In this document: positions 37,150 to 48,899 of the stretch, in pieces | How the letters are laid out: each line of letters begins with the position of its first letter | How positions within the stretch are numbered: position 1 is the first letter of the stretch | Origin: Coniella vitis | Taxonomy: Eukaryota > Ascomycota > Sordariomycetes > Diaporthales > Schizoparmaceae | Length of the DNA stretch: 64,000 nucleotides | Assembly (NCBI GenBank): GCA_011317545.1 | Contig: WUJK01000004.1 | Coordinates: 1,922,001 to 1,986,000, forward strand | Direction of reading: 5' to 3' | Made by a program: the position numbers and the translations under genes | Notes under the pieces: model-generated | Database searches by the model: none | What the model was told of the DNA's origin: nothing | Seen by the model: only the letters and a program-made list of their open reading frames with translations

Positions 37150-38566
37150 ATGGCGCAAAGGTTCTTTGACTGTTCAGTGTCTGAATGCCAGAGACCAAGT
37201 GCCCGCTCGGGCGCCGCCGGCTGTGATATCTGCCGCCGTCACTTTTGCGGACTTCACCTATCACCAACCTTCCACCAATGCAGCATCGCGGTACGTCTCT
37301 GAGGCTGTAATCGCAGCTCTCATCAATCATGCTGATCACAGGTTCAATCTCAAGGACCTCAGCGATGCGGCCTACGAGGCGCTCATGGCTGCGGAGATCA
37401 ACTGCCTCCGTGCTCAGATCAACGACAAAGCAGTTTGTAACCTTGCGGCCAGTTTGAACGGCGGGACTCCCTGTGTCCTCGAATACCCATCCCAGGTTGT
37501 TGGACGAGATGCTCTCGCTGGCTGTGCCAATTCCTACGCTCGCATCCGGTTTGAGGACGGGTCTCCCTCGTGGCTCTTGCGCGTGCCGCGCGTGACGGGC
37601 TTCGCCGTCGGCTTCCCTGTTGCCCTCGCCGAGTACCTGATTCGCAGCGAGTTTGCGACCCTCAAGTTCCTGGAGACGACCAATGTGCCGGCGCCGCGCG
37701 CATTCTCGTTTGGAATCCCGTCCCAGGGAACCGACCACGGCGTGGGCGTCTGCTTTCTCCTCATGGAGGAGTTGCGTGGCAAGCCGTGGGATGGCGAGCG
37801 AGGCAGGGGCAAGGTGATCAAAGGTCTTGCTGCGATCTACGCCGAGTTGGCAAAGTACAGTTTCCACCGAGCAGGTTCTCTGTGCGTACAGTCTGTCGAG
37901 GAGAAGCCATGCGTCTCTGCTGTGGCGAGTGACAGATTCGTCTGCCTTGATCCGTGGGGACCATGCGAGACTTCAGCAGAGTACTACGCCACCTGGGCCG
38001 AACAGTACTTAATCCTGATTTCCGACGGCCAGCTCCATCCCGAATTCCCCGTCGACGCATACCTGGTCTACCAGTTCCTCAAGGAGAACGCGAGCCAACT
38101 ACTATCCGACCACCCGGTCGAAGAGCTGTTCTTCCTGAAGCACGTCGACGACAAGGGGGACCACCTGCTGGTGGACGAGGACTGCAACATCACGGGCATC
38201 ATTGACTGGCAGATGGCGCGCACCGTTCCGCGCCGCGAGGCCTTCGCCCTGTCGCTGGTCTCTGCGGACATGGGAGCCCTCTACGACGGCCGCGTCTCAC
38301 TTGGTGCGCGAGATATCGAACTAAGTCGCGCTCTGCGCGAGCAGAGCGTTCAGCTGGCTGCGTATACAGGCGATGAGAAAGTGAGAAGGTTCTTTTGGGG
38401 CTTGGGGCTCGAGACGGATTGGGCGCTCGCGTTACCGTTGGCGAATGCTATCCTGCAGGTCTTTGGGGTAGAGCAAGACTGGTACGAGTGGAAAGAGACT
38501 CAACTGGGGCGGTGCAAGGGGGATGAGGGCCTGGCGGCTCTATTGAGGAAGTGTAGTGAGGAGTAG
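37150..38566 (+). CDS. APH-family (aminoglycoside phosphotransferase-like) kinase with N-terminal Cys cluster
   Basis: A member of the fungal protein-kinase-like APH family; the substrate is unknown. Exon 1 37150-37290 encodes a Cys/His-rich head (CSVSEC, then CDICRRHFCGLHL, then HQC), likely a small zinc-binding module that precedes the kinase in many fungal relatives. The intron 37291-37354 (donor GTACGT) and exon 2 37355-38566 give 450 residues. An AAG acceptor is chosen because the CACAG at 37341 breaks phase. The kinase part shows a small lobe (SWLLRVPRV, then SEFATLKFL), LLMEEL hinge-like residues, and the catalytic/metal segment HVDDKGDHLLVDEDCNITG followed by IIDWQ. Resistance to an antibiotic should not be assumed. 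Confidence 0.85.
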
Positions 38567-39218
38567 CCGTTTGGAAAGGCGGTTGTTGTCTGTGACATCG
38601 GCAGCTATCGGTGGTCTGGGTTCCACCTTCACTGGAGCGAGTAGCATTTATCACCAGTTTTCGTATGTTTAGTCTACTATTCTTACTGTACTCAGATGTA
38701 TCCTTCCTAATATTGCAACAAAAGTCTAACCAATTCGCGTGAGAAGATGTCAACAGCCTTCTACAATCCAGGAAAGACACCATGGCCACGTTCAACAATG
38801 CACTGGATGATATTTTGATACAAGTCCATTGATATATGGACTCTATCATCCTCTCGTCTAGACTCTGGCACTCAGTAAGTCCTTCTCTTTCACGTCAACA
38901 TACTTTGGCTCAACTAGACTTGCCATATTATTTCATTAACCAAATACACAGGAGCAACGTTCTTTTTGGAACCAGGTTGAATGCATTATTCAAGGACGCT
39001 CTCATAATCTAAACATGTCCACTAATACGTCCTCTCATCCCCGAATTTCTCTTCGTGAACCCCTCCAAAATATCTACAGTTTTCAAGCAAAGACACACAT
39101 AGCTGAGTGTCTGATACTGCCATATAGACAACAGAAAAGAAAATCAACCGGCATGAATGAATTGCCAAGGTTGTCTGCACCAAAATCCTTCACATCAAAC
39201 GCCCCCCCCCCCCTCAAT
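38567..39218. other. Convergent 3' intergenic region
   Basis: 652 bp between the ends of the plus-strand APH-like gene and the minus-strand secreted-protein gene. It contains a C-homopolymer near 39201-39213. No gene was seen. Confidence 0.4.
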
Positions 39219-39833
39219 TTACACCGACGCCGTAACATTCAGCACGATGATATTCTCCGCCAGGCCATGCAGCGAATACCCACACTCGCTCCGAAAGCTC
39301 CCATCGCTATTCGTCGGATCGCGCCCAATGGTAATGTCCAGATCCGAAATGCTCACCCAGCCGCCGCCGTCGGCGCCGCACTTGTCCGTGATGAGCGCAT
39401 CGGCGCGCCAGTACTCGTTGACGTCGCACGAGGTGGCCGCAAAGGCGTGGTTGCAGTAGTAGACCTGCACGGTGCCGCTGCTCCACGCCAGCGCGCCGTC
39501 GCCATCCACGGTGCCGCCCTCGACGTCGCAGGCCCCGTACAGGCCGTCCTCGGTGGTGGTGGTGACGGCGGTGTCGAGGGCGGCCGTGTAGTCTGTGTCG
39601 CCCGAGTCGCTGAGCGAGCGGCCTGAGCAGTGCACCGAGGGGTTCTTGAAGCCGTTGACGGTCTCGAGGGTCTTGGGCGTGGGTGAGGAGGTGCTGTTGG
39701 AGGAGGAAGAGGCGGTGGTGCTTCGTTGGTGGTGGAGGAGTGGTGATCTGTTTTGGTGGTGGGCCTCAGTGGTTGGGGCAGCGAGGCCCAGGCTGGTGCC
39801 CAGCAGGAGGATGGCGAGTAACGAGCGGTGCAT
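39219..39833 (-). CDS. Secreted cysteine-containing small protein
   Basis: 204 residues. ATG 39833 is chosen over in-frame upstream codons because it starts a clean signal peptide (MHRSLLAILLLGTSLGLAAP). A Ser/Thr-rich spacer of about 30 residues follows, then a compact domain with six cysteines and the motif CGADGGGWVSISD followed by TIGRDP. The Gly-Trp and IGRD pattern near two cysteines resembles secreted fungal effector-like proteins of the Ecp2/Hce2 kind, but the resemblance is weak. Expected to be extracellular. No intron. Confidence 0.7.
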   Translation of the reverse strand: MHRSLLAILLLGTSLGLAAPTTEAHHQNRSPLLHHQRSTTASSSSNSTSSPTPKTLETVNGFKNPSVHCSGRSLSDSGDTDYTAALDTAVTTTTEDGLYGACDVEGGTVDGDGALAWSSGTVQVYYCNHAFAATSCDVNEYWRADALITDKCGADGGGWVSISDLDITIGRDPTNSDGSFRSECGYSLHGLAENIIVLNVTASV

Positions 39834-41321
39834 CTTGATGTTGGTTTGTTTTTTGGAGGGGCCGTTTACTCGGCGAATACAATGAGAGCCTGTCCTAAGC
39901 AAGATCCCCGGAGAAAGAAAGAAAGGTGTGGGTTCTCGAGACAGATTCGGATTCAGATTCAGACTTCCCTCCTGGGGTAATGAACGACAAACGATCGGCA
40001 CGAGATCGAGTAGGAGAAATTAAGAAACAAAAAAAGAATGAAGGGACGATCGACAAGATGGGGACCGAAACAAACAAGCAAACAGACAGACACAAACGAG
40101 CAGTAAGGAAAGAGCAATGTGGACAAGACAAGACGGGGAAATGCATCAAACACGTGTGGAAAGAAGGAGGGGCGGGGGGCTTTTGATCATTATTATGTAC
40201 CAGTACCTTGTACATACATACATACCCTGTCTAGGCCGGCGCATTATCTATTTCTATATCTTTATTAACCAAAGAAAAGAAAGAAAAAAAAACAAGCGGG
40301 CCGGGCGGGCCCACGATACACACAGCGTCCAGGCCCAACATCGTGGATCGCTGGGATTGGCGCAAGAGCCAGCCCAAGCCATGTCGTGCGTGGCTGGTAC
40401 TCTGCAGCGCTTGTGCGAATTCTCATCTCGCCCTGGGCCATTGTGTGTGTGCGTGTGTCCTTGAACGGTAGCGTGGTGGGTGGTAATGAAGGGGGGAGAA
40501 AGAAAATGGTGAAACAGTGAAACCATGAAACATTGGGCCGAATCTCCACAACAAGGCGTACGTTTGCTATCCACCACAGCCCAGGGCTCTTACTCGTCGT
40601 CGGTACGGACCGAGAGATTAAAGGGTCCCTATCACGACCCTGGCTGGGCTCCGCAACGGCCTGCCTCTCTTCCTAATCAAGGCCTTTCCATACTTTTCTG
40701 TCGTGAAAGTGGAGATGATCCTGTTGATGAGGCCTCAGCTTGGCACAAAAGGAAAACAACAATAGAGTCAGTCGATCCAGGATATATAGTAGCCTGCAAG
40801 GTGGGCCGAGGACGACAGCAACGGTGGGTGAACGAACTACTCTCGTATCCCTCGGTACTTGTAGAGCAAACTCAACTTCTGGGCGTTCGTTTGTTTCGTT
40901 GCTAGTCACTTGACTTGCATGGTATGGTTGCACCTGTACCGCATAAACATTTTCTCGGCGCAGCTCATTTCGGCGCAGGTAACTAACTGCTCTCGCCGGC
41001 TCTCGGTCCTGCGGCATGTGGAAACGGCGATTCCAGTGCTGCTGCTGCGCCTCATTCCAGGGGGAATAACAAGAGAATACTATGACAACAAAGCGTTGGG
41101 ATAGGGGAGTGATTATGCAGGCGCATAAATTCATCTTGTCAAGAGCCATTCTAACAAGAGTAGCGAATCTTTCAATTTATGCGTACAAGTCTGGGGCAAG
41201 ACTGATATGATGGTAGCTGGAGGATGGATATATATAGTCGTCAAATAAAACACAACCTCATTATAATACACATACTCCAAGATCCTCAACTGGCAGAGCC
41301 GTCTTTAACACAAACACCCGT
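39834..41321. other. Intergenic region, no supported gene
   Basis: 1.49 kb between the secreted protein gene (its promoter side) and the 3' end of the GH47 gene. It includes purine-rich and pyrimidine-rich stretches near 40020-40300. Short open frames have no recognisable motifs. Confidence 0.45.
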
Positions 41322-42406
41322 TCAATAATTGTCAACATCCCCGACGCCGCACTGTACAAGCACAGGGTGCGACTCGGTGTTGAAGACGTATTGGCCCAAG
41401 TCCACCACACTCGGGTCTTCAAAGGTAAGGTAGATATACTTGAGCACCTCGGCAAAAAAGAACCTGATCAATGGGAATCGTCAGCATCTCAATCTCTCTC
41501 TCTCTGTGTGTGTGAGAATCAAAACAAAACAAAACATATCAAAAACCCCCAAAACTTACGAATCCAAACTATTACTCTGACTCCCCCCAAACGGCATATT
41601 CACATTATCCACCGTCGCAAACGCAACATCATTTCTCGCCGTAGCGTTGATCGCCAAGAACGCATCCCAGACATAGTCGGCCCAGCGCGGGTCGCCCGTA
41701 ATGCGATACGCATAGAACCAGCTCTCAATCGACTCGGGGAAGCTGGCGTACACCTCGTCGCCGTACTCGATAAAGTAGCCGTACTGCTCTGCCCAGAGGC
41801 GCGTCGCGGCGTCCACGTCGCGGTCGGGGTCGGCGGGCTGCAGGTCGGTGGCGCTGTCGTACCAGCCCCAGTAGAGGGCGCCCAGGCCCGTCAGCGTCGT
41901 GTTGTACGTCTGGTGGCAGCCGTCGGCGGCGGCGAGGCCGAGGTCGCAGAGCGAGTCCAGGCTGAGGACCTTGCAGCCGAGCAGGAGGTTGCCGCCCGCG
42001 AAGCAGCTGTAGTCGTCCATGAAGTCGGTCAGGGTGCCGTTGTCGTCGAGTTGCGAGAGGAAGGTCAGGTCCGGGAAGCCGTAGGGGTGGACGGCGAGGT
42101 AGCTGGCCGTGCTGGAGGCCGCGTCGAGCCAAAAGTCTTTGTAGTAGGTGCTAGAGTTGGTTATGTGTCAGTTATTAGCAGAGATGTATCATTTTGGAAA
42201 GGATTACTGTTGGAAAGTGTGTGTGTGTGTAAGAGAGGGAAAGAGGGGGAAAGAGGGGGAGAGAGGGAGAGAGGGAGAGAGGGAAAGAGGGAAAGAGGGA
42301 AAGAGGGAAAGAGGGAAAGAGGGAAAGAGGGAAAGAGGGAAAGAGGGAAAGAGGGAAAGAGGGAAAGAGGGAAAGAGGGAAAGAGGGAAAGAGGGAAAGA
42401 GGGAAG

Positions 42407-42438
<32 letters not shown>

Positions 42439-43743
42439 AAAAGAGAGAGAGAGAAAGATAGAAGGAGAAAGAGAGAGAGAGAAAGTTTGCAGAATGCATA
42501 ACATTGAACAACGTACGTCGTATTCGTCACCTTGTAATGGTACACCTTGATCAGGTACTCGAGAAACGAGTCAACAGTCGAGTGCCACCCGCCCGCATAG
42601 TTCAGCATCGCACCGCTTGTCGTGTCGAACTGTGTGCCGACCAAGCCCGGGTAAACGGGCGGCGTGCTCGGGTGGACGAGCGGCGCCTCCCCGCGGTCCG
42701 CAATGTGTCTGTAGGAAGCATTGCCCGACAAGTCAGACAGCCGGTACCATTCGAGGAGAAAGGTGCCGGCGGAGGCAGTGTTTGTGCTGTTGTACGTGAC
42801 GCCTGTCGCGGAGACGGTGTAGGTTCCCTCTATGGGGGTGTTCGTTGAAAAGTCGCTGGGAAAGAAGAGAGAGAAATGGCATTAGAGATTGGTCCTGGCT
42901 GTCATTCTTCTTTGCGGGGGTGCAGGTCATGCTTACAGGTCCACAGAAGCAATGCCGCTGGGCGTGTTGAAGCTATACGCAAGCTTGTTGGCGAGGACAA
43001 TGGCCTGGCTGAGGAGGGCGTCAATGTCCGATTCGATGTACCCGGCCGTTGGAAATTGGCCGCTCTTTAGCAGATCATAGGCCGACAGCAATCCGCCCAG
43101 GTACCGGATGTTTGTGTCAAACACCTCGACGTTTCCGTAGGCTGTCGAGTTGAAATCGATCGTCGCAATGTACGCCAGCTCTTTGGCAACAATCTGGGTC
43201 AGGTTCATGATGATGGCCGTGTCGATGCCATCCACAATCGTGACGCCCCATCCATCTGCGTGAAGAGTTTGCAGTGGTCAGCTCTGTGTATCTATTATCT
43301 ACTCTACGTTGTTTTGGCACCAACTATCAACATGCATGCCTCAACTTACACCAGTTGTTCGTAGCAGTCTTGCTCAGAGACTGGAGCTCATCATATCCCC
43401 ACGCATATTCATTGTAAGCGTCCCACGCGTACTGATACGCCTCTTTGACGGCAGCTGCGCGCGTGGCATTGCCGCCCGTGCCCGCAGGAAAGGGATATTG
43501 TATGGACTTGCAAGCGGGCAGCGTGCCGTTGGCGATGGCCGTGGCCGAGGGTGCGACCGACGACGAGACCGTCGCGTTGGTGACGCCAGAGAGCGTGGTT
43601 GTCGCGGCGGCGTGGGCGTACGAGGGCACGATGGGCCCGTGGGTGGCCGTGACGGAGAGCGGGTTGTGGCCGCTGGTGAAGGTGCGGGAGGCGCCCACGG
43701 GGAGAATGGTAACGAGGGACAGAAGAGCGAGAGCGACGGACAT
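41322..43743 (-). CDS. GH47 class I alpha-1,2-mannosidase, secreted
   Basis: Glycosyl hydrolase family 47 enzymes trim alpha-1,2-linked mannose from N-glycans using an essential Ca2+. Exons are 43743-43350, 43255-42937, 42855-42517, 42150-41560 and 41463-41322. All junctions are GT-AG with agreeing phases, giving 594 residues. A signal peptide (MSVALALLSLVTILPVGAS) and a Ser/Thr-rich linker precede the domain. Family signatures are YAWDAYNEYAWGYDEL, GVTIVDGIDTA, TNIRYLGGLLSAYDLL, DFMDDYSCFAGGNLLLG, SIESWFYAYRIT, the FFFAEVLKYIYL helix, and the terminal VFNTESHP with the Ca2+-binding Thr. The third intron is unusually long (366 bp) and filled by a purine/pyrimidine repeat. Splicing, secretion and repeat length may interact. 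Confidence 0.92.
42233..42483. repeat. Polypurine minisatellite (GGGAAAGA)n in GH47 intron
   Basis: About 250 bp of nearly pure purine on the plus strand. It has at least 17 copies of an 8-bp GGGAAAGA unit, then a GAGA/GAAAGA-rich tail. It lies entirely within the third intron of the GH47 gene, whose transcript therefore carries a long pyrimidine tract. The long open frames on both strands are artefacts of the repeat. Confidence 0.9.
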
Positions 43744-45003
43744 GATGGGGACCGTGTTGCCCCCAAGGCTGTGAATGGGATGTTCTTTTTCTTTCTTTCT
43801 TTCTTTCTGGATATTGAGACGACAAGTGCAATATACTCGCCCACAGTCTGCGCCTTTTATACTTGTGGCCCTCTCTTCCCCCCATCTCTCCTCCTCTCCC
43901 TTCAACTCGGCCCTCGTTCGACCTCCTGCACGGCACCGCGCATCACACGGCCACAGAAACAATGTATCGGCTGATAGCAGCAGTCGAGATGACGTCGGTC
44001 ACTCTCCTTTCAACCCGCAGTAGCTGGCTGCACGCACGCACGTTGCAGTGCCGTTGCTTTGCCCTTCAAGGTCGTGGAGGTCTGTCTGTCTGGTCAACCG
44101 ACCGGGCCCTGTGAACGGTCGATAAGGTTCGGCGGTTGTTCCCATTGGGCGTCGCATCCACACAAACATGATGCAGGTACGGGTGCGGCAAATTAAACAT
44201 GGCATGGGACAAGGTTGAATCCGGGGTAAAAGAAAGAACGAGGGCGCTATCATGACCGTGAAGGGTGTGCTTCCTGTCGTTTGCTGCTTGAAGGAGGTTA
44301 CATGTCCAGAGAGCAACTTCGCCCTGTACTGATTATGAAAGGCGCAACAATATGCCGATCACCCGCTCTGCTGCATTGCATGGTGGTGGTGATGGCGGCT
44401 GCCGCTGCGGTTGGTTGGCTGCTTTTCCCTCAGGATCGGCACTTGTCCCTGTCGATATCGATGCACAACAGGGTTTCTTCGCCGTTGTGATCAGGAGGAG
44501 GGGCGCCGTGCATTCTCTCTGCAGGCGCAAATGTGACCTGCTCGATTCAGAGGCCATGCCGTTCGTTGCTAATACGGCTGTTTTTCTTTTTCTGTTTGGA
44601 TTGTGGGTTTTGTAGCCGACGGACGGCCAGGACCGCGGGCGAAAAGGCGCCGAGAGGCTGGAGATAGGTCGACCTCTCTTCCAGATATCTTGGGTTGGGT
44701 TACAGTCAGACCAGGGGAAAGACTTGTACGAGAAAGACTGTGCCAGCATGCATACGTATCCTTCCATCAAGCTCACCCAAGAGGGAAAAAAGAAAAGGAA
44801 GAGGAAAATGAAAAGAATGAAGGAGAGAGGTTGCACTCTTGCGCACACATGGCTTCCAATGAATGATTCTCAACTGCGGTAAAGTGTCCCACGACTCGAT
44901 GCCAGAATAGCTTCAATTCCAAGCTGACCAAGTCTCGACACTTTTCCCACGCCCTATATCCCCCTATCCAAGCCAAAAGCTCTCTGTCCTGCCTTTCCAG
45001 CCC
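43744..45003. other. Intergenic region upstream of GH47 gene
   Basis: 1.26 kb. It holds the GH47 promoter (TATA-like box at 43854-43861) and the 3' flank of the MFS gene. CTTT-rich microsatellite sequence occurs at about 43785-43810. No gene is supported. Confidence 0.45.
43854..43861 (-). promoter_or_regulatory. TATA-like box of GH47 gene
   Basis: TATAAAAG on the minus strand, about 110 bp upstream of the GH47 start codon. This is a plausible position for a core promoter. It is judged by motif and spacing only. Confidence 0.4.
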
Positions 45004-46982
45004 TCACGCATCCTCTCCCTCGCCCTCCTCGCGAACCGGCGGCTTCTCCCGCCGCAGCTCCCTCCGCTGCAGCCCCCAGACCGTCCACGTAATGACCGCC
45101 TGCGCGCCAAACGCCGCCGTCGAGAAGATGAAGCCCTTGCTGAACCGCGGGCTGTCCAGCGCCGGGAAGGTCAGCAGCGGCAGCCATGCATTAAAGGCAT
45201 ACCCCGCGGCGTTCATGATGCCCAGCACCACGGCGCGCTCCTCGGCATCCGCGCCGCAGATCTCGTTGGTCCACGACATGGCCAGCGGCCCGTAGGCGAC
45301 GGCCGCGCGCGACATGAAGAAGGCGAACCACTTGAGGCCCGTGGGAATCGTCCAGATGGCGAGGAGCAGGGAGGTGAAGAAACCGAAGAAGGTCGAGATG
45401 GACATGACGGCGGCGCGGTTGCGGAAGTAGTCGGAGAGGATGGAGAAGCCGACGGTTGTCACGAGCTGCACGGCGTATTGTGCCGTGGGGATGATGTTCT
45501 GGGTGCCATGGGGGAGTGTATGTTAGCCTTTTCCTCGGTCTTGGACGGATCTGTGAATAGGGAAGAGAGTTCCAACAAAGTCTCTGAAACAAGACGCAGC
45601 AACAAAGTCTCTGAAAAACGACGCAGCAATAAAGTCTCTAAAAAGAGAGGCAGCAACAAAGTCTCTGAAAAAAGACGCAGCAACAAAGTCTCTGAAAAAA
45701 GACGCAGCAACAAAGTCTCTGAAAAAAGACGCAGCAACAAAGACTCACCACTAGATTCACTGACCAGCCGTTGGCCTTCATCCACAAAGACAGCGGATTG
45801 ATGCTCGAGGAAGGACCCGTGTTGATGAAGATGATGTACAGGACCGTAATCAGCCACACATGCCACCGCTCAAAGACGCGCTTCAGGATCGACCAGCCCA
45901 GCTTGCGCCTCGGCGCGCGGCCAATGTCGTGCATGCGCTTCTGCGCCAGCAGCTTGTCCTCGGTCGTGAGATAAAAGGCCCGCGAGTTCTCGGGCGAGTC
46001 GGGGATCAGGAAGAAGCCAGCCGCGCAGATGGGGAGGCTGATGATGCCGTCCATGATGAACAGCCACTGCCAGCCCGCCTTGCCCAGTGTGCCGTTCAGA
46101 CCCGTGTAGACGGCCGACTGCAGATAGCCGCTGAACATGCCTGCCAGCGCAGAACTGGCGTGGAAAATACACGCCCGCTTGCCCAGTTCGCTGGGCTTGT
46201 ACCAGCTTCCGATCAAAAAGTGCGCGGCCGGGTAGAAGATGGACTCGACCAGCCCGACAAAGAAGCGGATGGTGATGACGTGGGTGCTGGTGGTCGCAGC
46301 AGCCAGCGTGAAAGTGAGGATCGTCCACACGAGCTCGCAACTGGGAATCCAAACCGACGGGCGCACTTTGGTGAGGATGAACTGCGAGGGCAACTGGCCA
46401 ATGACATAGCCCGATGTCCAGGCCACGTCAATCAGGTTCAGCTGGTCGGCGTTCATCTCCAGATCCTCCTTCATTCCAGAGACATAGGCATTGCTTATGT
46501 TTGTTTCTGTGAGGACAGTCTCGTCTTAGCAACCTGGACGTCGTTCCCAGCAGGGCACTTTTTCGAAGAGGAAACAAGAAAAGACATACGGTCGAGGTTC
46601 TTGATAAAGTATCCTAGACACAAAATCGTGAGAAGGGAGACGTCCAACTTCTGGACAAAGGCTCTCTCTTCTGACGTCCTGTCAGGTTCATAGTCCTGTC
46701 ACAAAGTGGGTGTTAGTCAACGGTATCTTCTCGAATCCAACGATCAAGGACAACTGCCCGAGCGAGAGCTTCACTAACCCACACGTAGGACCACCATGGG
46801 GCTTTCTTTTCCTGCGAAGTGCCGCCGAGGCTTCCGGCCTCGAAGGACTCTGGGCCGTCCTCTTGCACGAGCGGCGCGGTCTTGATCTCGGCACCCATCT
46901 TGTCCAGAAGCAGTGGCGTGGAAGCATCAATGGAACCATCACGAGAATGCACGGAACTCGGTCTTTTATAAGAGGAGGGCAT
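45004..46982 (-). CDS. MFS transporter, Dal5/allantoate-pantothenate permease type
   Basis: A 12-helix major facilitator of the anion:cation symporter type, expected in the plasma membrane. It probably moves a small organic anion or vitamin; the substrate is unknown. Exons are 46982-46779, 46695-46590, 46506-45749 and 45498-45004, phase-consistent, 520 residues. Family features are WWSYVW then DYEPDRTSEER, CLGYFIKNLDQTNISNAYVSG, GQLPSQFILTKVRPSVWIP, the signature between helices 4 and 5 (RFFVGLVESIFYPAAHFLIG, then YKPSELGKRA), FFLIPDSPENSRAFYL, and IICG-like NEICGADAEERAVVLGIMNAAGY. The first coding exon contains TATAAAAG near 46963-46970, so translation might instead begin at the downstream in-frame Met (MGAEIKT). 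The third intron is filled by a 27-bp tandem repeat. Confidence 0.9.
45569..45745. repeat. 27-bp tandem repeat in MFS intron
   Basis: Six full copies plus a partial copy of a 27-bp unit (plus strand GCAACAAAGTCTCTGAAAAA followed by AGACGCA). They fill most of the intron 45748-45499 and run up to the 5' splice site. On the transcribed strand each unit contains CTTTTTTCAG, a 3' splice-site-like sequence. The unit length is a multiple of three and reads as an open frame rich in Cys. Confidence 0.92.
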
Positions 46983-48187
46983 CTTGGGCCTCAGATAACA
47001 GGGGGAGGGGGGGGCAGAAAGAATCAAGACCTGGGGATTGATTATACTGGCCCGCCAGTGGATTTGGGTCGATCTAGGCGCCGGGACTCGTCCGGAACTA
47101 GCTTGAGCCCAGCCAAGTGTGGATGGTACGAGTGCTGCAGCAAGGGCAAGGAGGAGTCCGCATCGTTGGGACTCTCTCTTGCTGCGGAGGAGAGGAACCC
47201 CGCCAAGATATGGCAGCTTTCTGGAGGCCTTTTCGCGATACTCTCAGACTATGGTGGGATTGCCGACAGCAGGGTGCAGTATGCATGTACTGTGGCCAGT
47301 GTGGGGCCTAGAGAAGAACAACAACATGTCGATTTCCAATCAAGACAGCCTTGCTTGGGGTTTGCTGGTCAGGCTGTCGGCTGGCTCAGCTGGCCTCTCT
47401 GGGAATCTGACAGAGAGGCAGGAATGTGGCGTCTCCAGCAGTTTCCCTAGCCAGCCCGCTTGCACTGCGGGTGCAGATTCATACAAGCAGAGATAGAGAG
47501 GCCCGAGAGCGGCCTCTGATTCGATGTAGCAAGGTGAGCAATGCGTTGCGAATATGTTGTGATGGATGCTTGGCCACTGAGAGCTGCTCACGGCCAGCAC
47601 GTCTGCCCCTCTGCAGAGATAAGTGGAAAACAAGAACCCTCTGCGCACGACTCACGCATCATTCATGCCGAAAGCTGCTTTCTTTTGGGCGGATCAGCAA
47701 TCCTTTGGAGAGCCACAGACTCGGGTGCGTAGCAAGGGCGGCCACGACGATGGCGCCATCGCGCTGCTTTCTTGCCTCTTCTTGTGACCCCTCCCGTCCG
47801 ATTTGTGCACGGGTTTCTGCTTTTTTGGTGAATTACAAACGGCAGATCTGCATAAGCAAGAATTGATGGGAGTGCGTTTCTGCTGACCTGCATTATCAGA
47901 GATGAAATATATTTGGCTGAAGCTTGACCAAAGCAGTCTTTCACTGACGACGTTCATCCGAAGCCTATAATATTATGTAAGAAACGGGCCAAGGTCACTG
48001 TTTCATGATCTTTGTCAGCCTCCGAGATAATATCTGGCTTACTTACCTATGAATCGACACTTAGTCATCACCGCTTGAGCAGTAAACGAACTCTTGGGCA
48101 ATCTACAAGACTTGGTCATCAGTCACATAATCTGAAATCAACCAACCCAAAAACCCATCACACCTTACAATCCACACACACCCTCTC
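46983..48187. other. Intergenic region, no supported gene
   Basis: 1.2 kb between the 5' end of the MFS gene and the 3' end of the DUF1810 gene, both on the minus strand. Open frames here show no motifs. A poly-G run lies near 47001-47013. Confidence 0.45.
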
Positions 48188-48899
48188 TCACGCCGTCCAC
48201 TGCAACAGAACATCCAGCGTCTTGGTACACTGCCGCCCGCCAAACGTCGCCTCGAGCGCACGCAAAAAGTACCGCCGCGGCTCGTCCATCGCCACCTGCG
48301 CAAACAGCGTCAAGCACGCGCGGAACCGCGCAACCTGCTTGACCTCCCCGCCAAAGAGCTCGATGAGCTCGGCCGCGACGGTTGTCTTGCTTCCGGGCTG
48401 TTGCGCTTGCACAATGTTTGTGTTGGCGAGGACGGCGTCGATGGCTTGCCGGAGGCGTGGAGCGAGGATCGAGTCCGCGAGGTAGGCTTCTGCTTCTTGC
48501 TGCGTCTTGATGCCGAAGAATCTGCTGAAGGGGCTGCCGCCATAGCCACTATTTGGTGAGGATAAGTTAGCCTAAACAATAAAAACCAAATCGATAATGG
48601 TGTTTTGTTAGATGGAAAAGGAGAAACAAAAAGACAGATATGCGTACGTACAAGATATGAGGAAACACCCACCACACCCAGAACGTCACCACCCTGCCCG
48701 CCCACAATTCCATCAATGCATGTTCATATCTCGTTACTGTCAAACCATGCGGGACCGGTAAGGACGGCTGGCCGATAATCCCGTTTTGAGCGCGGACGAA
48801 CCGGTCCAGGTCCATCATTGTGTACGGCGACGGTCGGATATGCTGTGAGTGCGAGCTACGGCGTGACAACTGCCGCTGTGGAGGGTGAGAATCGCTCAT
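48188..48899 (-). CDS. DUF1810-family protein
   Basis: A small cytosolic family of unknown biochemical role, shared by bacteria and fungi. Exon 1 48899-48652 and exon 2 48548-48188 (donor GTACGT, acceptor TAG, phase 2) give 202 residues. Recognisable features in order are LDRFVRAQNG near the start, a family core ELWAGRVVTFWVWWVFPHI, then across the splice GYGGSPFSRFFGI, EAEAYLADSILAPRLRQ, and the C-terminal TLFAQVAMDEPRRYFLRAL then KTLDVLL. The first ~28 residues are a Ser/Arg/Gln-rich extension. Translation may alternatively begin at the MMDLDRF methionines. Confidence 0.85.

Noticed and set aside
37150..38566. Antibiotic resistance function for the APH-like gene
   Set aside because: The fold is shared by many fungal kinases of unknown substrate; nothing in the sequence shows aminoglycoside specificity.
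42148..42731. Long Lys/Arg/Glu-rich and Ser/Phe/Leu-rich frames on both strands
   Set aside because: Produced by the (GGGAAAGA)n repeat in the GH47 intron.
45638..45748. Cys-rich C-terminal extension of the MFS exon (repeated CCCVFFQRL)
   Set aside because: This is read-through into the intronic 27-bp repeat; the splice donor at 45748 and the in-phase next exon explain the gene better, though retention in some transcripts is not excluded.
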